Notes: generated by a model not told the origin, from the sequence alone. Counted from the stretch's first letter, positions 45,421 through 54,626 are shown. The stretch: 63,380 nt of DNA from Nostoc spongiaeforme FACHB-130 (GCF_014698475.1 NZ_JACJTB010000042.1:1-63380), one strand, 5' to 3'. Numbers and translations are program-made.

Positions 45421-46032
45421 TCAATCAGATGGAGAATTTTTTTCTCTTAACAAATGCTCTAATTCGGCAATTCGTGCTTGTAAAGGAGCCATCATTGTTT
45501 CAACTTCAGTCATAGAATAGCGAATGGGAATGTGCTGGGGACAATTCTCACTTATGGCTTCGACATGAAACAGAATTGCTCGCTCAATTTCTGCTGGGTA
45601 GTCGGGAACTCGGAGTTGCTCAATCAAAACAGCATCATCTTCAATATATTCGGCTGTTCCCCAGATTTTGATACGTTTTCGATGGCGATAATCCATTAAA
45701 AATAGAAATGCTTTGGCTTCTCCTGATAAGTTACCGACTGTTATGTACTGCACATTTCCAGAAAAGTCAGCAAAGCCCAAGGTTTTGTCATTTATGACTT
45801 TGAGAAAGCCAGGCGCTCCGCCGCGAAACTGGATATATGGATAGCCATTAGAACTGACTGTTCCTAAATAAAATCCATCAAGATGAGCAATAAATTCTGC
45901 TATTTGTGGGGTAATTGAATCATTAGCTGGGCCATTGGCAATGTAGCGTTCGTAAGTTTGCCGCGAACCCCTTTGTAACTGTGCGGCTTGAACTTCTGGT
46001 GTAAAAGCAATTTCTCCAAATTTGCGCGGCAT
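45421..46032 (-). CDS. Pyridoxamine 5'-phosphate oxidase-fold (FMN-binding) protein
   Basis: A 203-aa split-barrel flavoprotein-like protein. The FMN-binding core includes FYLGTVSSNGYPYIQFRGG, LGFADFSGNVQYITVGNL and FLFLMDYRHRKRIKIWGTA. The C-terminal 30 residues form a charged coiled coil (MAPLQARIAELEHLLREK). The family covers PNPOx-like oxidases and general stress proteins; the true reaction is unknown. Start ATG 46032 fits MPRKFGEI. It stands alone, divergent from tmk. Confidence 0.87.
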   Translation of the reverse strand: MPRKFGEIAFTPEVQAAQLQRGSRQTYERYIANGPANDSITPQIAEFIAHLDGFYLGTVSSNGYPYIQFRGGAPGFLKVINDKTLGFADFSGNVQYITVGNLSGEAKAFLFLMDYRHRKRIKIWGTAEYIEDDAVLIEQLRVPDYPAEIERAILFHVEAISENCPQHIPIRYSMTEVETMMAPLQARIAELEHLLREKNSPSD

Positions 46033-46237
46033 AATGGACTCCTAAGTGAACTTTACGAGGGTGGATACCAACTCTTGATATGGGCAATTTTTTATGAGTA
46101 CAGACCAGTACAAGCAAGCGGAAGTATGTCTCCTTTTACAAAAAATTCGATGCTAAAATTCCCAGATTTCCCCTAAATTAAACAAAGTCGCCTTTAAAGG
46201 GCGAGGAACCTCAAACCCATATTTTCGGTAAACTAGT

Positions 46238-46867
46238 ATGAGTGGCAAATTAATTGTATTTGAAGGGGTAGAAGGCTGCGGAAAAACAACACAAATGCAG
46301 CTTTGTTGTCAATGGTTAGAAAGTTTGGGTATTTCAGTAGTGGTCACTCGTGAACCTGGGGGAACAGAGTTAGGTGTACATTTGCGGCGTTTATTGTTGG
46401 AAAAGTCGGAGGATAAACCAGTTGCAGATGTAACTGAATTGTTATTATATGCGGCCGATCGCGCCCAGCATGTTGAACAAGAACTCAAACCCAATTTAGC
46501 AGCCGGAAAATATATATTGTGCGATCGCTACACTGATTCTACCGTTGCTTATCAAGGTTACGGTCGGGGTTTGAATATGAGTTTAATTGAAAAACTCAAC
46601 GATATTGCCACATCTGGCTTAACTAGTGATTTGACAATTTGGTTAGATGTGGATGTTGAGGTGGGACTTAGCCGCAAACGTGGCGACGCAGTAGGTTTAG
46701 ACCGCATTGAACAAGAAACCATCGCTTTTCATCGCCGCGTTCAACAAGGATATAGCCAGTTAGCTGCGGCGCACCCATCCCGCATTGTGCGAGTTGATGG
46801 TAGTTTGAGTAAAGAAACTGTCAGCAGTGTTATTCAAGAAATTTTGCGCCAACGTTTGCAAGTTTAA
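46238..46867 (+). CDS. tmk: Thymidylate kinase
   Basis: A 209-aa dTMP kinase. The P-loop FEGVEGCGKTTQ is near residues 6-17, DRYTDSTVAYQGYGRGL binds dTMP, and the LID segment is RKRGDAVGLDR. It provides dTDP for dTTP synthesis. It is followed by holB 92 nt downstream, a common gene order. The gap between them holds a short GC-rich repeat fragment. Confidence 0.95.
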   Translation: MSGKLIVFEGVEGCGKTTQMQLCCQWLESLGISVVVTREPGGTELGVHLRRLLLEKSEDKPVADVTELLLYAADRAQHVEQELKPNLAAGKYILCDRYTDSTVAYQGYGRGLNMSLIEKLNDIATSGLTSDLTIWLDVDVEVGLSRKRGDAVGLDRIEQETIAFHRRVQQGYSQLAAAHPSRIVRVDGSLSKETVSSVIQEILRQRLQV

Positions 46868-46959
46868 ACTGAAGGGATGACAGTTTCACGCAGAGGGGCC
46901 AGTGCGTTGCGTGGGTTCCCCGCGTTGTAGCAACTGGCGTAGCACAGAAACGCACAGAG

Positions 46960-47928
46960 ATGACTAACAATCCATTTGCACAACTTGTTGGACAACAGCA
47001 AGCTATAGAATTGCTGACTGAGGCTGTGAGACAAAATCGAGTTGCGCCAGCTTATTTGTTTGTGGGGACAGAGGGTGTAGGCAGAAGTTTAGCGGCTCGT
47101 TGTTTTGTCGAGTTATTATTTTCTAGTGTTGTGGAAACACATTTGGTTGCATCGGTGCAGAATCGAGTGCGTCAAGGGAATCATCCTGATTTGTTGTGGG
47201 TACAGCCAACATATCAATATCAAGGGCAAAGATTAACAGCCGCCGAAGCAGCAGAAAAGAAACTCAAGCGCAAAGCACCACCTTTAATTCGGTTAGAACA
47301 AATTCGGGAAATTACACAGTTTCTCAGTCGTCCGGCTTTGGAAGCACCAAGAAATGTGGTGGTGTTGGAAGAAGCGCAAACAATGGCGGAACCAGCCGCA
47401 AATGCACTACTCAAAACGTTAGAAGAACCTGGACAAGCAACGATTATTTTAATTGCACCTGCACCGGAGTCTGTTTTGCCAACTTTGGTTTCGCGCTGTC
47501 AAAAGATTCCTTTTTATTGTTTAGATAGTGCAGCTTTAACTCAAGTATTGCAGCAAACAAATCATCCAGAAATTTTGCAGCATCCGGCTGTGTTGAGTAT
47601 AGCGGCTGGTAGTCCCGGAAATGCGATCGCCTGTTATGAACAATTACAAGTTATCCCCTCTGAGCTACTCACACATCTCACCGCAGCGCCAAAATCTGCC
47701 CGCCACGCTTTAGAACTAGCTAAGAAAATTGATAAGGATTTAGATACAGAATCACAACTATGGTTAATTGATTATCTGCAACATTCTTATTGGCAAAAAT
47801 GGCATCAGCCAGGAATTATTAATCAGCTAGAACAAGCACGTAAGGCACTTTTCGTTTATGCCCAACCGCGTTTAGTTTGGGAATGTACTTTATTATCTGT
47901 ACATCAACAATGTAATGTGCAGAACTAA
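46960..47928 (+). CDS. holB: DNA polymerase III subunit delta prime
   Basis: A 322-aa clamp-loader subunit of the AAA+ class. VGQQQAIELLTEAVRQNRVAPAYLF, a degenerate P-loop GTEGVGRS, the Walker B-like VVVLEEAQTMAEPAANALLKTLEEP and the sensor-1/SRC motif LVSRCQKIPF are present. The P-loop departs from GxxGxGKT in having Arg for Lys, which fits the non-hydrolysing delta prime. The zinc-binding cysteines of some homologues are absent. Confidence 0.93.
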   Translation: MTNNPFAQLVGQQQAIELLTEAVRQNRVAPAYLFVGTEGVGRSLAARCFVELLFSSVVETHLVASVQNRVRQGNHPDLLWVQPTYQYQGQRLTAAEAAEKKLKRKAPPLIRLEQIREITQFLSRPALEAPRNVVVLEEAQTMAEPAANALLKTLEEPGQATIILIAPAPESVLPTLVSRCQKIPFYCLDSAALTQVLQQTNHPEILQHPAVLSIAAGSPGNAIACYEQLQVIPSELLTHLTAAPKSARHALELAKKIDKDLDTESQLWLIDYLQHSYWQKWHQPGIINQLEQARKALFVYAQPRLVWECTLLSVHQQCNVQN

Positions 47929-47970
47929 GATGTGCATATGAGTAATTATTTATATATTTCAGAGTGTATA

Positions 47971-48121
47971 CCTGGATTTCTCTCTTGTGAGAAATCCAGG
48001 GGTGTGGGAGGTGTGGGAGGGGTGGGAAGTGTGGGATGATGGTGAAGAGAAATCTTTCCCCCCACACTCTCTACACTCCCCTCTCTCCCCACACCCGCTA
48101 CCCATACGTGAGAAATTCGGG
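47971..48121 (+). mobile_element. Family-I mini-element, copy C
   Basis: A 151-bp element from CCTGGATTTCTC to GAGAAATTCGGG, flanked by TATA on both sides (47967-47970 and 48122-48125). A short perfect inner hairpin (CCTGGATTTCTC/GAGAAATCCAGG) is at the left, then G-rich and C-rich arms around GGTGAAGAGAAATCTTTCC. Confidence 0.85.
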
Positions 48122-48129
48122 TATAGATT

Positions 48130-48163
48130 TTGTAGGGTGAGCATGATTATGCCCACCCTACAA
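48130..48163. terminator. Bidirectional hairpin terminator between holB and cobJ
   Basis: TTGTAGGGTGAGCAT (48130-48144) pairs with ATGCCCACCCTACAA (48149-48163) with one mismatch and a 4-nt loop. The genes are convergent, so it may stop both transcripts. Confidence 0.7.
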
Positions 48164-48189
48164 TCTTAATCAGGGCTTGCTGACTGAAA

Positions 48190-49884
48190 TTACTGGGCAT
48201 ATCGACGCGGCGTATAAACTGAAACACTTCCATCACGGCGTTGAATAGTCCTGGTTTGGCTAGAACCAACAATAATCACTGTTCGCATATCAGCGACATC
48301 TGGTGTTAATTGCTCAAGAGAAATTACCTTGATTGTTTGTCCTGGTCTGCCTAAATTTCTGCCTAATACTACGGGGGTGTTTGGTGTACGATACCGCAGC
48401 AATATATCTCTAGTGGCTGCAAGTTGCCACGTGCGGTCTTTAGAGACAGGGTTGTAAAAGGCGATCGCAAAATCTCCTCCAGCCGCCGCCGCAATTCGTT
48501 GTTCGATAATTGACCAAGGTTTTAAAATATCTGACAGTGAAATCGCGCAAAAGTCATGTCCCAAAGGTGCGCCTACTGCTGCCGCAGCTGCCTGCATTGC
48601 AGAGATTCCCGGTGCAACATAAATTTCGATACTGTCCCATTCTGGTTTGGGATGACGGTCGAGGACTTCAAACACCGCCGCCGCCATTGCATAAATTCCA
48701 GGATCACCAGAGGAAACCACAGCGACATACTTACCTGTAGCAGCCAAATCTAGCGCCATTGTAGCCCGTGCTATTTCTTCACGATTGTCAGACTCATGGC
48801 GTTGCTTATCATCAGCTAAAGACCCAACTAAATCAAGATAAGTTTTGTAACCTACAAGGTCAGTCGCCAACCTGAGAATTTCTTTGACTTCTGGAGACAT
48901 CCACTGTGCTGCACCAGGGCCAGTCCCAATAATGGCTAACTTACCCCGTGGTTGACCGATGGTGTTGGGGTCAATGGGTGCGGGTGCAATAGCCAGGGCT
49001 ATATCAGCAGATGTCGTCGGGATGAGTTGACCACCAGTGATAGCTAAAGCCATTGCTTGTGCGCCTTTCCACTGGTTTTGAGTAAAAAAGCGCGTGGGTA
49101 CACCAAACGCCTCAGCGATATTGTGAATTTCTGGATGAGCAGCAATGCAAAGAGGTGCAAAGATTCCAGCTATAGAGGCGGGTGCAATTTCAGCATCAGT
49201 CAGTAGTTGTTTAACTGTAGCTAAATTAACATTAGTTTGAGTAATGGCGATCGCTACCGTTTGGGGATGATAAACCAGACAATTGGCTGTAGAATTTACC
49301 AACCGTTCTGTAACTTTAATAGTCAATTCTCCTTGGGCATCAATTGGCAATTGACTATTACTCAACCAAAGTGCAGTTCCCTCTAATTTAACTCGCGCCC
49401 CCGCCAACAAATCCGAAATAAAAGTTTTCGCATCATCTGGGTTGGCTAAATGATAGCCAGCAGGAGGTGATAACAACGCCGTGCGAAACCGAATATCCCC
49501 GGTAGTTGTAATTGCTGCTTGAACATCCAACACCTCAGCAATGCGGCGTGCCAAATCATTGACTCCACTCAGTCCACCCAACAGAGGAACTACCGCACTA
49601 CCATCTTCCGCCACAGCCAACACTGGCGGTTCTTGACGCTTATCAGAAATCAAAGCAGCTAAAGTTCTAATCAGAATACCAGCAGCACAAATACCAATCA
49701 CAGGTGTTCCCGCAGCAAACAACTCGCGCACAGTCTCGCCAAAATTGCTAAAACTAACATCAACTCCAGAAGTTCGTCCTGCTAAACCATATAATCTTGC
49801 TCCTGGCAAGACACCCATCATTTTACGAGCTATTGCTACACTATTTTGACCCAACACTATAACAGCAGGTGCAACCTTGATCAT
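48190..49884 (-). CDS. cobJ: CbiG-CobJ fusion: cobalt-precorrin-5A hydrolase / precorrin-3B C17-methyltransferase
   Basis: A 564-aa bifunctional corrin-ring enzyme of cobalamin synthesis. Residues about 1-215 are CbiG N-terminal/central (VIVLGQNSVAIARKMMGVLPGA, GICAAGILIRTLA, PLLGGLSGVNDLARRIAEV). About 220-320 is the CbiG C-terminal domain. The last 240 residues are the tetrapyrrole methylase (GTGPGAAQWMSPEV, VVSSGDPGIYAMAAAVFEVL, FAIAFYNPVSKDR, GRNLGRPGQTIKV). The methylase adds the C17 methyl and contracts the ring; the CbiG part opens the lactone. ATG 49884 is preferred over 49917. No other cob genes are nearby. Confidence 0.92.
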   Translation of the reverse strand: MIKVAPAVIVLGQNSVAIARKMMGVLPGARLYGLAGRTSGVDVSFSNFGETVRELFAAGTPVIGICAAGILIRTLAALISDKRQEPPVLAVAEDGSAVVPLLGGLSGVNDLARRIAEVLDVQAAITTTGDIRFRTALLSPPAGYHLANPDDAKTFISDLLAGARVKLEGTALWLSNSQLPIDAQGELTIKVTERLVNSTANCLVYHPQTVAIAITQTNVNLATVKQLLTDAEIAPASIAGIFAPLCIAAHPEIHNIAEAFGVPTRFFTQNQWKGAQAMALAITGGQLIPTTSADIALAIAPAPIDPNTIGQPRGKLAIIGTGPGAAQWMSPEVKEILRLATDLVGYKTYLDLVGSLADDKQRHESDNREEIARATMALDLAATGKYVAVVSSGDPGIYAMAAAVFEVLDRHPKPEWDSIEIYVAPGISAMQAAAAAVGAPLGHDFCAISLSDILKPWSIIEQRIAAAAGGDFAIAFYNPVSKDRTWQLAATRDILLRYRTPNTPVVLGRNLGRPGQTIKVISLEQLTPDVADMRTVIIVGSSQTRTIQRRDGSVSVYTPRRYAQ

Positions 49885-50057
49885 GAGAATTCTGGAATTT
49901 GAGTAGATATTGTGCAAAGTTTATAATACAAATCTTGTAGAGACGTTATACCATTTCACGAAAAATCTGATACAGATGTAAACCCTGAAAGGTTTACTGT
50001 ATCTAAGTTTTTTAATTGCGAATTGCGACTTGCGAATTGTGAATTGGTATTACATAT

Positions 50058-50300
50058 AGCAATCCTATTGTATTTGTGAAAATCAAGAGGCAAAAATCCC
50101 CGACTTCTTAAACCTGGATTTCTCTCTTGTGAGAAATCCAGGGGTGTGGGAAGGGTGGGAGGTGTGGGAGGTGTGGGAGGATGGTGAAGAAATCTTTCCC
50201 CCCTCTCTCCCCACACTCCCCTCTCTCCCCAAACTCACCACACCCGCTACCCATACGTGAGAAATTCGGGTTAAAGAAGTCGGGGATTTTTTGATTTACG
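50058..50300. mobile_element. Family-II palindromic element interrupted by a family-I element
   Basis: The left arm AGCAATCCTATTG...TGTGAAAATC leads into ATCCCCGACTTCTTAAA (50096-50112). The complementary TTAAAGAAGTCGGGGAT follows at 50271-50287. At 20851 and 26499 these halves are contiguous; here they are split by the element at 50113-50270. Confidence 0.8.
50113..50270 (+). mobile_element. Family-I mini-element, copy D, nested insertion
   Basis: A 158-bp element from CCTGGATTTCTC to GAGAAATTCGGG, flanked by TTAAA (50108-50112 and 50271-50275). Removing the element and one TTAAA restores the uninterrupted hairpin seen at 26499-26529, which proves both the boundaries and the 5-bp target duplication within this window. 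Confidence 0.9.
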
Positions 50301-50331
50301 AAGGGTGACTTTTGACTTTAGCGTAGCTGTA

Positions 50332-53300
50332 CTAGGCAATTAAAATAAAATCGCCGCTAGTAAGAGTAATATTACTATTGCCTAAACGGGCAAACTCAAA
50401 CACTGTTCCTGTACCCAAGACATTTCCATCTTGGTTATAGAATAAGCTGCCAGTGCTTTGACTATAAACAATCCGCGCACTGCTGGCGTTGACAAACTCA
50501 TTACTAGTAACAACTGCAAAATCAGTTAAAGTTTGTCCCACATTATTAGTAATGGCATTGAAAGTATTTTTACTCAGCACAATTTTATCTTGTAAGACTT
50601 CAAACTGAGTGATACGATCAACACCTAAGCTGGTAGTGAAAGCACCTTCAGCCTGGAATAAATATTTATCCTTACCAGCGTCTCCGATGAGGATATCATT
50701 ACCTAGTCCTCCCCAAAGAGTATCATCTCCTGCTAACCCTTGCAGTTGGTCATTACCATTACCACCAGTCAAAAAGTTATTCAGTGTATTCCCCGTCAGA
50801 AAGTCATTGCCTTTACCACCAATGGCGTTTTCGATAACGTCATTGGCAGAGAGTGTAAGTTGGAGATTTTTATTAACTGTTTGTGTTGTAGTGATACCTA
50901 AATTTAGACTGCTGGAGATAGTAGTATTTTGCAAATCAATAGTATCAATTCCACCTGTGGTTGCTTCTATAATTCCATCAATACCTAAAACAGAGTTAGC
51001 AATAAACACATAAGTATCATTGCCATTGCCACCGCTCAGAGTATTATTGCCACTATTACCTTTGAGAATATTATTACCTGCATTTCCTGTACCGTTGATT
51101 GCGGCTGTGCCTGTAAGGGTGAGGTTTTCGACGTTTGTTGGTAGAGTTGTAGTCACAGAACTACTAAGAGTATCGGTAATAGTTGTGGTAACAGTTGTGT
51201 TTTTACCCAGGGTGGCATTAGTAGGAGATGTAAAGCTGAAAGTGAAGGTCTTATTTGCTTCATTCACAGAATCATCGAGAATGGGAATATTGATAACTTG
51301 ACTGGTGACACCTGGGTTAAAAGTCAAAGTTCCGGCGGTGGCAGTATAGTCTGAACCTGCTATGGCTGAAACATTAGCAGTAGCGTATTGAACGGTAATA
51401 GTTTGACTACTGGCGTTAGAGAGAGTAACTTTATACGTTACATTTTGTGAAGTGGTATTGCCCTCGACAATAGTTTGTCCACCACTGATATTTATTGTCG
51501 GTAGTAAATCATCATTAACAATGGTGCCGATGACGGGTGTGGTTGTGTTAATGGTGTAACCGCTACCAGCTGCTAAAGTTAAAGCAACAGTTTCATCAGT
51601 TTCAAAAGTGGTATCTGCTGTGGGGTCAATGGTGAGTGTGGCTGTACTTGCACCAGCCGCAAAGGTAATTGTGCCGGTTGTAGAGGTGAAACTCTTAGCA
51701 CCCAATTGGCGGTAGTCGTTGTTAAAGGTTGCCGTACCGCCAACACTGTAGTTAACTGTCAAAGCATTGGAGGTGCTGCCGCTTCTGGTGAAGGTGTAAA
51801 CTAAATTGCTGCTGCCGTTTTCGGTGACGCTAGTGGATGATAAGGCGAGAGTAACAGTTGGGTTAGTGGGAGTACTAACAACACTGCCTGGGTTAGTAGA
51901 AGTAACAACACTGCCACTGATAAAATACTGTCCCAAACTGCCGTAATCTGTATAGCCAGTAGAAAGTGGATCTCCTTTGCCGACACCATCAATAGCTAAA
52001 TAATAAGTTCCAGCCGTGACTGTGGTGGCGATCGCAGCAGATAATAAATCAGTGGGATTAGACGAGGCAATTAAAGTCCCAGCCGAATTATATAACTTTG
52101 CCAATATATCTAAGTTAGGGCCGCGACTAAAGGGATTCACTGTCAAATTAATCGCACCTGCACCCGTGACAAAACTATAAAAATCTACATCTGTGTTGCG
52201 CTCAATAATGCCACTACCACTGACAGATGTACCAGAAATAGTCAATGATTTTGCTGTGGCAATTGTATTACCAGCATCGTCGGCTCGGTAGCTAAAACCA
52301 TTGTAAGTGGTAATAATCTGCAAATCATCTTCAGTGTTGTTAGCAGAAGCATACTGGCCTTTACTCCACTGGGTTAAATTCTGGTAATACCCTGAACCCA
52401 TAATTCCAGCCCAGCCAGTAACACCGCTACCCTGTCCCCGATAATATTCTTCTGCGGGGCTAATTCTACCATCATGTTCCAGTCCCAGAGTGTGACCTAC
52501 TTCATGGGAAATCGCTTCAGCAACGTATTTTTCGTTATCAGACAAGATGTCACTAAATACAAAGGCAGGAGTATCACTATTCCAATTAAATGAATCTAAA
52601 AAAGCTACTCCTCCAGCCCCACTAGCAAACCAATCATTACTGCTACCACCAATCACAACCCGCACACCCCAGCGAGTATCGGTAGAACCACTCTTAATCA
52701 AGTCATTAATGTCTGTTGGCGCTTGGGTTGTAACGTTGACATTAAACGGGCTGAAATCCTCAGCTACACGTTGCCAAATATACTGAATTCGTTCCAGTTC
52801 CGCCGAACTAAAAGATGCTGTATTGCCATCAAAATCGAAAGCTGGAGTGACAATGTTAGCCCCACCTTTATAATCTGTGTTCCAGTAAGTCCCAGAAGTG
52901 GTATGTCCATTGAAATCTAAATAAATTGTCTGGTTGGCTCCTGCTAAACTATTCAAAAAGAAAGTTTTGGATAAATCTAAAACACCTGATGTTGCTTGGG
53001 CTACTGGTGACTGTTCCGCGTTGACTAAATTTAAATTGACTGGCGCAAACATACAAGAAGAACAACTACAAATTTGAGCATGTGCCTTACTGCCTTGAAG
53101 AGCTTGCAGCAGTGTAGGTTGGAGGATAGATGTAGGTGCTAGGTTGGTTGAGCTATTATTAAGAACTAAATCAGCAAAAATCGCCCCTTTATCGCCAGAG
53201 GGGTCTGTTGGTTGAACAGCATCATGAATAAATTTGCCAATTTCTGTCAATAAAACAGCTTTGATGGCTGCTGGTGTTGCTGTATTAACAAAGCTTTCTA

Positions 53301-53553
53301 ACAGATAAATTTTGTTAGTACTACTGACATAACCTATCTGAGTATTGTCAAAAATATTATTACTATTAATTTCAATTTCTGGAAATTGACTAAAGTCTCC
53401 AGATTGCCATTGAGAACGCAAATTATTGGCAGCATTGTAGTTATATTGATTGCCAAAAACAGTCTCAAACAAATTCCAGAAGTTTTTTAAATCAGAAAAG
53501 TTGCTAAGTTGAGTGTATGTTAACGAGAGAGCAGAATTCAAAATATTATTCAT
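50332..53553 (-). CDS. Secreted serralysin-like metalloprotease with PPC, Calx-beta and RTX domains
   Basis: A 1073-aa modular protein. N-terminal domain (1-150) with LLTEIGKFIHD, a type recurrent in cyanobacterial RTX proteins. A CSCSSC cluster at 162-167 precedes the metzincin catalytic domain with HEVGHTLGLEHD at 350-361 and Met-turn GIMGSG. Then a PPC domain (about 425-550), two Calx-beta domains (about 560-680 and 685-800), and RTX nonapeptides (GNDQLQGLAGDDTLWGGLGND) with a C-terminal T1SS-type hydrophobic tail. No Sec signal is present, consistent with type I secretion. Calcium probably folds it outside the cell. Metalloprotease activity is well supported; the substrate is unknown. Confidence 0.92.
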   Translation of the reverse strand: MNNILNSALSLTYTQLSNFSDLKNFWNLFETVFGNQYNYNAANNLRSQWQSGDFSQFPEIEINSNNIFDNTQIGYVSSTNKIYLLESFVNTATPAAIKAVLLTEIGKFIHDAVQPTDPSGDKGAIFADLVLNNSSTNLAPTSILQPTLLQALQGSKAHAQICSCSSCMFAPVNLNLVNAEQSPVAQATSGVLDLSKTFFLNSLAGANQTIYLDFNGHTTSGTYWNTDYKGGANIVTPAFDFDGNTASFSSAELERIQYIWQRVAEDFSPFNVNVTTQAPTDINDLIKSGSTDTRWGVRVVIGGSSNDWFASGAGGVAFLDSFNWNSDTPAFVFSDILSDNEKYVAEAISHEVGHTLGLEHDGRISPAEEYYRGQGSGVTGWAGIMGSGYYQNLTQWSKGQYASANNTEDDLQIITTYNGFSYRADDAGNTIATAKSLTISGTSVSGSGIIERNTDVDFYSFVTGAGAINLTVNPFSRGPNLDILAKLYNSAGTLIASSNPTDLLSAAIATTVTAGTYYLAIDGVGKGDPLSTGYTDYGSLGQYFISGSVVTSTNPGSVVSTPTNPTVTLALSSTSVTENGSSNLVYTFTRSGSTSNALTVNYSVGGTATFNNDYRQLGAKSFTSTTGTITFAAGASTATLTIDPTADTTFETDETVALTLAAGSGYTINTTTPVIGTIVNDDLLPTINISGGQTIVEGNTTSQNVTYKVTLSNASSQTITVQYATANVSAIAGSDYTATAGTLTFNPGVTSQVINIPILDDSVNEANKTFTFSFTSPTNATLGKNTTVTTTITDTLSSSVTTTLPTNVENLTLTGTAAINGTGNAGNNILKGNSGNNTLSGGNGNDTYVFIANSVLGIDGIIEATTGGIDTIDLQNTTISSSLNLGITTTQTVNKNLQLTLSANDVIENAIGGKGNDFLTGNTLNNFLTGGNGNDQLQGLAGDDTLWGGLGNDILIGDAGKDKYLFQAEGAFTTSLGVDRITQFEVLQDKIVLSKNTFNAITNNVGQTLTDFAVVTSNEFVNASSARIVYSQSTGSLFYNQDGNVLGTGTVFEFARLGNSNITLTSGDFILIA

Positions 53554-53566
53554 AAAATTAAGACCT

Positions 53567-53625
53567 ACGCAACTATCACAAGCGATAGGAAAGTGAGGTT
53601 TAGCTATTGCTTGTCAAAGTTGCGT
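53567..53625. repeat. 22-bp inverted repeat in the RTX protease leader
   Basis: The arms are at 53567-53588 (starting ACGCAACT) and 53604-53625 (ending AGTTGCGT), complementary at 19 of 22 positions with a 15-base loop. The structure ends 14 bp before the start codon on the transcribed side. It may be a small palindromic element or an mRNA hairpin affecting translation. Confidence 0.65.
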
Positions 53626-54236
53626 GAGTCGGAACTACATGATTAAGAGCATCTATATATCAGCTATTTTTGGCATAACAATTGCAAACTCAATATGGAG
53701 AAATTACAAAACAGATTTTAAAGTACGGATGTATTTTGCTACATTCTAATACTGTTGAAATCTGCTTACCTGAGTTTATCTACTATTATTTTTCTGCTGA
53801 TTAATAGATGATGATGTTATTAATTTTCGGCAAAATTTAAATAAATATACGGAATTTTCCAGGAAGGAAGTTAAAAATTGCAACAGAATTAATTTATTCC
53901 ATTACTTTCAACTAGTCATTGAATAAAATTAGGAGTATGATTTTGGTGTAATTCAGTCAGTATAAAAAACTAGCTTAGGTAAAAATACAGTTCAGCTAGT
54001 GAGGTTTAGGTAAATGGATATCAAAGTCAGCAAAATTGCAAAAATAAATCAGGTACAAATAAGCAGAATTAAGCAGCAATAAACAAATATTGTTTAACTC
54101 AATATATCTTTAACTAAATTGTTTCTGACTGATTCTGACTCCTGAATTCTGACTTCTGAATTCTTCTACCAGGCACTTAATTTAGGTAAATGCGTCACGA
54201 TTAATCATGATTACTGATTAATATCAAGAGGCAAGA
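53626..54236. other. Intergenic region RTX protease / exported beta protein
   Basis: About 610 bp of AT-rich DNA between divergent genes. GACTGATTCTGACTCCTGAATTC-type short repeats lie at 54125-54165. No ORF or RNA gene was recognised. Confidence 0.4.
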
Positions 54237-54626
54237 ATGAAAAAAGCAATTATTACTAAAACATTCATAACATCAATTAGTTTGTTAGCTTTGTTTGCAC
54301 CAAGCCAAGCGTCAGCTCAACTAGTACCTCAGCCTTGGGTATCTGTTGGTAGCAAAGAGGGTGATGTAACTTATGCTGTGGGCGCAAGAGCTTTAAATTT
54401 GGGTGTGGAAGTGGGAAATGGCCCTGACGGTGCGACGGGAGTAGATGTGTTGAAGTTTATCAATTTACCAGTGATTTCTCCTTATGTCGGAGTGGGATTA
54501 TATTCTCAAGATAAGGGTGTGGCTGTTTCTGGTGGTGTTCAGGTGGGTGCAACAAAAAATGTTTTCGTGGGGGCTGGTTATAATTCTGTGAGAGGTTTGA
54601 ATGGGCAGCTAGGAATTAGATTTTAA
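54237..54626 (+). CDS. Small exported hypothetical protein
   Basis: A 129-aa protein with a clear signal peptide (KKAIITKTFITSISLLALFAPSQASA, cleavage after ASA). The mature part is Gly/Val-rich with alternating hydrophobic residues (VGSKEGDVTYAVGARALNLGVEVGNG, PYVGVGLYSQDKGVAVSGGVQVGATKNVFVGAGY), suggesting beta-strands as in small outer-membrane or autotransporter-like barrels. No family name was recognised. Confidence 0.7.
   Translation: MKKAIITKTFITSISLLALFAPSQASAQLVPQPWVSVGSKEGDVTYAVGARALNLGVEVGNGPDGATGVDVLKFINLPVISPYVGVGLYSQDKGVAVSGGVQVGATKNVFVGAGYNSVRGLNGQLGIRF

Larger units (their letters stand above)
49885..50331. other. Repeat-filled intergenic region cobJ / RTX protease
   Basis: Contains GCGAATTGCGACTTGCGAATTG short repeats near 50015-50045 and the nested pair of mini-elements between 50058 and about 50300. 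No gene: the 86-aa frame on the minus strand runs through the repeats. Confidence 0.7.

Noticed and set aside
47819-48169. Small frames around the element after holB
   Set aside because: They read through the family-I element or the terminator hairpin and share artefactual [11 protein letters not shown] repeats.
49956-50216. 86-aa minus-strand frame upstream of cobJ
   Set aside because: Translation of nested repeat DNA ([13 protein letters not shown]).
50609-51301. Two plus-strand frames of 134 and 93 aa within the RTX protease
   Set aside because: They are antisense shadows of Gly/Asp-rich RTX repeats and Calx-beta domains.
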